From: Pseudoruegeria sp. SK021
GTDB lineage: Bacteria > Pseudomonadota > Alphaproteobacteria > Rhodobacterales > Rhodobacteraceae
DNA: 64,000 nucleotides
NCBI RefSeq assembly: GCF_002119405.1
Contig: NZ_MTBG01000014.1
Location: 1 to 64,000 of the forward strand
Direction of reading: 5' to 3'
Shown here: piece by piece, positions 61,844-64,000 of the stretch
Layout: each line of letters starts with the position of its first letter
Numbering within the stretch: the first letter of the stretch is position 1
Program-made: the position numbers and the translations under genes
Notes under the pieces: model-generated
What the model was told of the DNA's origin: nothing
The model's database searches: none
Seen by the model: the letters and a program-made list of their open reading frames with translations, nothing else

Positions 61844-62749
61844 CTACAGCGATTTGGCCTGCTGGATCGCGACCTCACAGAACAGTTTGGCAAGGTTGCT
61901 TTGCACGCGGTCCTGCCGGGTCAGAATTCCGAACACACGCGGCGCCAGCGCGTGGCTGATCTCGACACATTCCAACGTTCCATAGTGCAATTCGTCCTGA
62001 ATGAGCTGCTTAGACAAGACCGAAATCGCATCCGACATGCGCACAATCCGCAACAGCGAGGCGATGGACGCGGTCTGAATGATCCGCTTGGGGAACTCCA
62101 GCCCGTTGGTCGTATACAGCGCCTCGACCTGCTTTCGGAACGTCCCGCCCGCAGGCGGCATCGCCCACATTTCGTCCTGAAGTCGCGCCAACGAAAGGCT
62201 GCTGTGATTGGCCAAAGGGTTGCCTTTGCGCATGGCCAGCACCGTTTTCGCCTCAAACAGCGGCGTGAAGTCAAATGCATCACTGGGCGCGGCAAGCGCG
62301 GCGGCACTGATCACAATGTCCAGTTGCCCGCCCGCCAAGAGGTCAAGTAGGTCTTCGTCAATCGCCTCAACAATCTCGATTGTGACGTCCTTGGTCTGGC
62401 CCAGAATATGCGCCACCGTGGCCGGGATAATGCCATGGGTCGACAACGGCGTCCCGCCCACACGCAGCGTGCCCTTGATCCCCTGCGACAGCAATTCGAT
62501 CTCATTCAGGACGGCGGCGATGGTTTTATCGACCTCATCTGACCGTTGCGCCAAAATTCTGCCCGGCTCGGTCAACACAGCACCATTGCGGCCGCGATCC
62601 ACCAGAGTGGTCTTCAGGATATCTTCAAGGCGCTGAATGCTCAGTGACAAGGTCGGCTGGGAAATGCCAAGCGCCTTGGCCGCGCTGACGAATGTCCCAT
62701 GTGCGCCGATTGCCGCGAGGTGGCGGATATGGCGGGGCTCAACTTCCAT
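61844..62749 (-). CDS. LysR-family transcriptional regulator
   Basis: This 301-residue LysR protein has an N-terminal helix-turn-helix (about 5-62: G-T-F-V-S-A-A-K-A-L-G-I-S-Q-P-T-L-S) and a LysR substrate-binding domain from about residue 90. It is divergent from the TRAP binding-protein gene at 62926 and probably activates it. A T-N11-A site overlaps its own start codon. Confidence 0.9.
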   Translation of the reverse strand: MEVEPRHIRHLAAIGAHGTFVSAAKALGISQPTLSLSIQRLEDILKTTLVDRGRNGAVLTEPGRILAQRSDEVDKTIAAVLNEIELLSQGIKGTLRVGGTPLSTHGIIPATVAHILGQTKDVTIEIVEAIDEDLLDLLAGGQLDIVISAAALAAPSDAFDFTPLFEAKTVLAMRKGNPLANHSSLSLARLQDEMWAMPPAGGTFRKQVEALYTTNGLEFPKRIIQTASIASLLRIVRMSDAISVLSKQLIQDELHYGTLECVEISHALAPRVFGILTRQDRVQSNLAKLFCEVAIQQAKSL

Positions 62750-62762
62750 AGATCAAACCTAT
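62748..62762. promoter_or_regulatory. Candidate LysR-type T-N11-A site overlapping the LysR start
   Basis: ATAG-N7-CTAT (62748-62762) is an inverted repeat of the T-N11-A form bound by LysR proteins. It covers the LysR start codon, consistent with negative autoregulation. The rest of the 176-bp divergent gap includes AT-rich sequence suited to a promoter. Confidence 0.4.
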
Positions 62763-62925
62763 GTAAAACGCATAAATGGCAATTTGCCTTAATGGAACTC
62801 GGCATGTCAAGCTGTCTGAAGTCGACCCAAGCGCACAGGTTATGCCCTGTCGCGCCGGGTCACTGGGAGGACATGGAGCCGCCTTGCCCGTGGGGTGGAC
62901 CGGCTCCGACATCTGGGAGGATGTG

Positions 62926-63921
62926 ATGAAATTTCGACACTCTGCCTTCGCGGCAGCCCTGAGCGTTGCGGTAATTCCAACCCTCACCCTCGCCGAAACC
63001 CTTAAGGTCTCGACCTTCGTGCCCCCGAACCATGCTTTCAACGTGATGCTGGCGCAGTGGGGCGAAGAGCTGTCCGAACAAACGGATGGGGAACTGACCC
63101 TTGAAATTTTCCCATCCGGCCAGCTTGGGCCGCCGCCCCGGCAATATGACCTCGTCACCTCCGGCGCTGCGGACATTTCGCTGATCCTGCACGCGGCGAC
63201 GCCCGGCCGTTTCCCGGTGACCGAACTGGTCGCGATGCCGTTCACCACCCCCAGCGTCGGCGATGACAGTGCCGCCATGTCGCAACGGCTGACCGAGATC
63301 GCGCCAGAATTTTTGGCGGCCGAGCATCCGGATGTGAAAATCCTCTGGATGGCGGTGACACCCGCGCTCAAGCTGCACCTGACCGACGTCGATCCCTCAA
63401 CGCTGGCCGCGTTTAAAGGTCTGCGCATCCGCTATGCCGGGGCCACGTGGCAGCAGATCATCGAACGTCTCGGGGCATCGCCCGCCCCGGTTCCCCCGGC
63501 GGAAACCGCCGATGCCATGAGCAAAGGTATCGTCGACGGCGCGTCGTTCCCATTTGAGGCGGCGCAATCCTTCGATCTTGCCCCGCTGCTCAAATATTCG
63601 CTCGAGCCCGGCATCGCCTCGGCCAGTTTCGCCGTCGTCATGAGCCAAGCCGCCTTCGACAAACTTCCTGCCGAGATGCAAACCCTGATCGATGAGACCA
63701 CAGGCCCCGCCCGGGCCGCCGCATTCGGTGAAATGTGGGACACCGGCGAGGCAGAGGCGCGGCAGTACCTTATTGATGGCGGCGTCTCGGTCGTCTCGAT
63801 GTCCGACGCCGAAATGGCGGACATGCAGGCGGCGCTGGAACCGATCCGCACGGAGTTGATCGAGAACGTGACCGAAATGGGACTTCCCGCGCGGGCGTTC
63901 CTTGACGCCTACGAACAGTAA
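62926..63921 (+). CDS. TRAP transporter substrate-binding protein (DctP family)
   Basis: This 331-residue DctP-family protein has a signal peptide (MKFRHSAFAAALSVAVIPTL, cleavage near L-A-E-T). The T-F-V-P-P-N-H start of the mature protein, F-P-S-G-Q-L-G, and F-K-G-L-R-I-R-Y-A-G with the ligand-binding Arg follow. The ATG at 62926 follows GGAGGATGTG; the longer frame is rejected. The permease genes presumably lie to the right of the window. Confidence 0.9.
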   Translation: MKFRHSAFAAALSVAVIPTLTLAETLKVSTFVPPNHAFNVMLAQWGEELSEQTDGELTLEIFPSGQLGPPPRQYDLVTSGAADISLILHAATPGRFPVTELVAMPFTTPSVGDDSAAMSQRLTEIAPEFLAAEHPDVKILWMAVTPALKLHLTDVDPSTLAAFKGLRIRYAGATWQQIIERLGASPAPVPPAETADAMSKGIVDGASFPFEAAQSFDLAPLLKYSLEPGIASASFAVVMSQAAFDKLPAEMQTLIDETTGPARAAAFGEMWDTGEAEARQYLIDGGVSVVSMSDAEMADMQAALEPIRTELIENVTEMGLPARAFLDAYEQ

Positions 63922-63930
63922 GCGCCGGTG

Positions 63931-63966
63931 ATCCTGCCGCCCGCCATGGACGCGGGATGGCAGGAT
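63931..63966 (+). terminator. Stem-loop after the last TRAP binding-protein gene
   Basis: ATCCTGCC (63931-63938) pairs with GGCAGGAT (63959-63966), and inside it CCCGC (63940-63944) pairs with GCGGG (63952-63956). It lies 10 nt after the binding-protein stop, the same placement as stem-loops in five other transporter operons here. Confidence 0.55.
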
Positions 63967-64000
63967 TCCCCTGCCCCCAATTTCTTGAAAGGTAGACCCG

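Noticed and set aside
1-64000. CRISPR array, tRNA, rRNA or prophage
   Set aside because: No regularly spaced repeats, no cloverleaf or rRNA-like sequence, and no phage structural genes were seen on either strand.

Overview
The window looks like chromosomal DNA of an alphaproteobacterium, most likely a marine or soil Rhodobacteraceae (Roseobacter-type) bacterium. This is inferred from high GC, an smo/mtlK hexitol operon in the order known from Rhodobacter sphaeroides, a BigR-type sulfide module, many TRAP transporters and a candidate EcfG-type promoter. No rRNA, tRNA, CRISPR array or phage is visible. The window is almost wholly metabolic.

Layout. 1-540: the end of an IS256-family element inserted into the orfB of an IS3-family element. 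653-4401 (minus): a three-gene operon of N-formylglutamate amidohydrolase, a QEGLA/DUF1704 (MATCAP-like) metallopeptidase and a glutathione-synthetase-like ATP-grasp enzyme. 4502-9714: PRC-barrel protein, hybrid histidine kinase, YaeQ, nucleotidyltransferase-like protein. 9961-12186: sulfide/persulfide module (persulfide dioxygenase-like MBL protein, two YeeE/YedE half-transporters, divergent bigR). 12441-23340: hydroxyproline island (two proline-racemase-family enzymes, FAD D-amino acid dehydrogenase, DapA-like deaminase, aconitase X, XRE-cupin regulator, Ldh/DpkA-type reductase, polar amino acid ABC transporter). 23684-24769: DUF475/TerC-like membrane protein. 25071-32615: sorbitol/mannitol operon smoEFGK-smoS-mtlK with a LacI regulator.

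32992-40132: a GNAT gene, then a malonate operon (matA, matB, TRAP transporter, HbpS/GlcG-like protein). 40200-63921: a catabolic island with a YciI-like protein, two fumarylacetoacetate-hydrolase-family enzymes, a RutE-like nitroreductase, intradiol and extradiol-type dioxygenases, a cupin, a GST, MATE and MFS exporters, TRAP, TAXI and Fe(III)-type ABC uptake systems, two GntR regulators and a LysR regulator.

Working together: most blocks pair an uptake system with a short degradative pathway and a local regulator. Hydroxyprolines would enter through the ABC importer; 4-hydroxyproline would be epimerised, oxidised and deaminated, while 3-hydroxyprolines would be dehydrated and reduced to proline. 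Malonate would enter by TRAP, be activated by MatB and decarboxylated by MatA to acetyl-CoA. The right-hand island looks like degradation of an aromatic or heterocyclic acid whose identity the sequence does not give. An AT-rich ATCGATTTTT-type motif recurs at several of its promoters and suggests a shared GntR regulon. Separate candidate operators are visible for the XRE-cupin and LacI regulators. In six operons a stem-loop sits between a solute-binding-protein gene and the downstream transporter sequence, as expected where the binding protein is made in excess.
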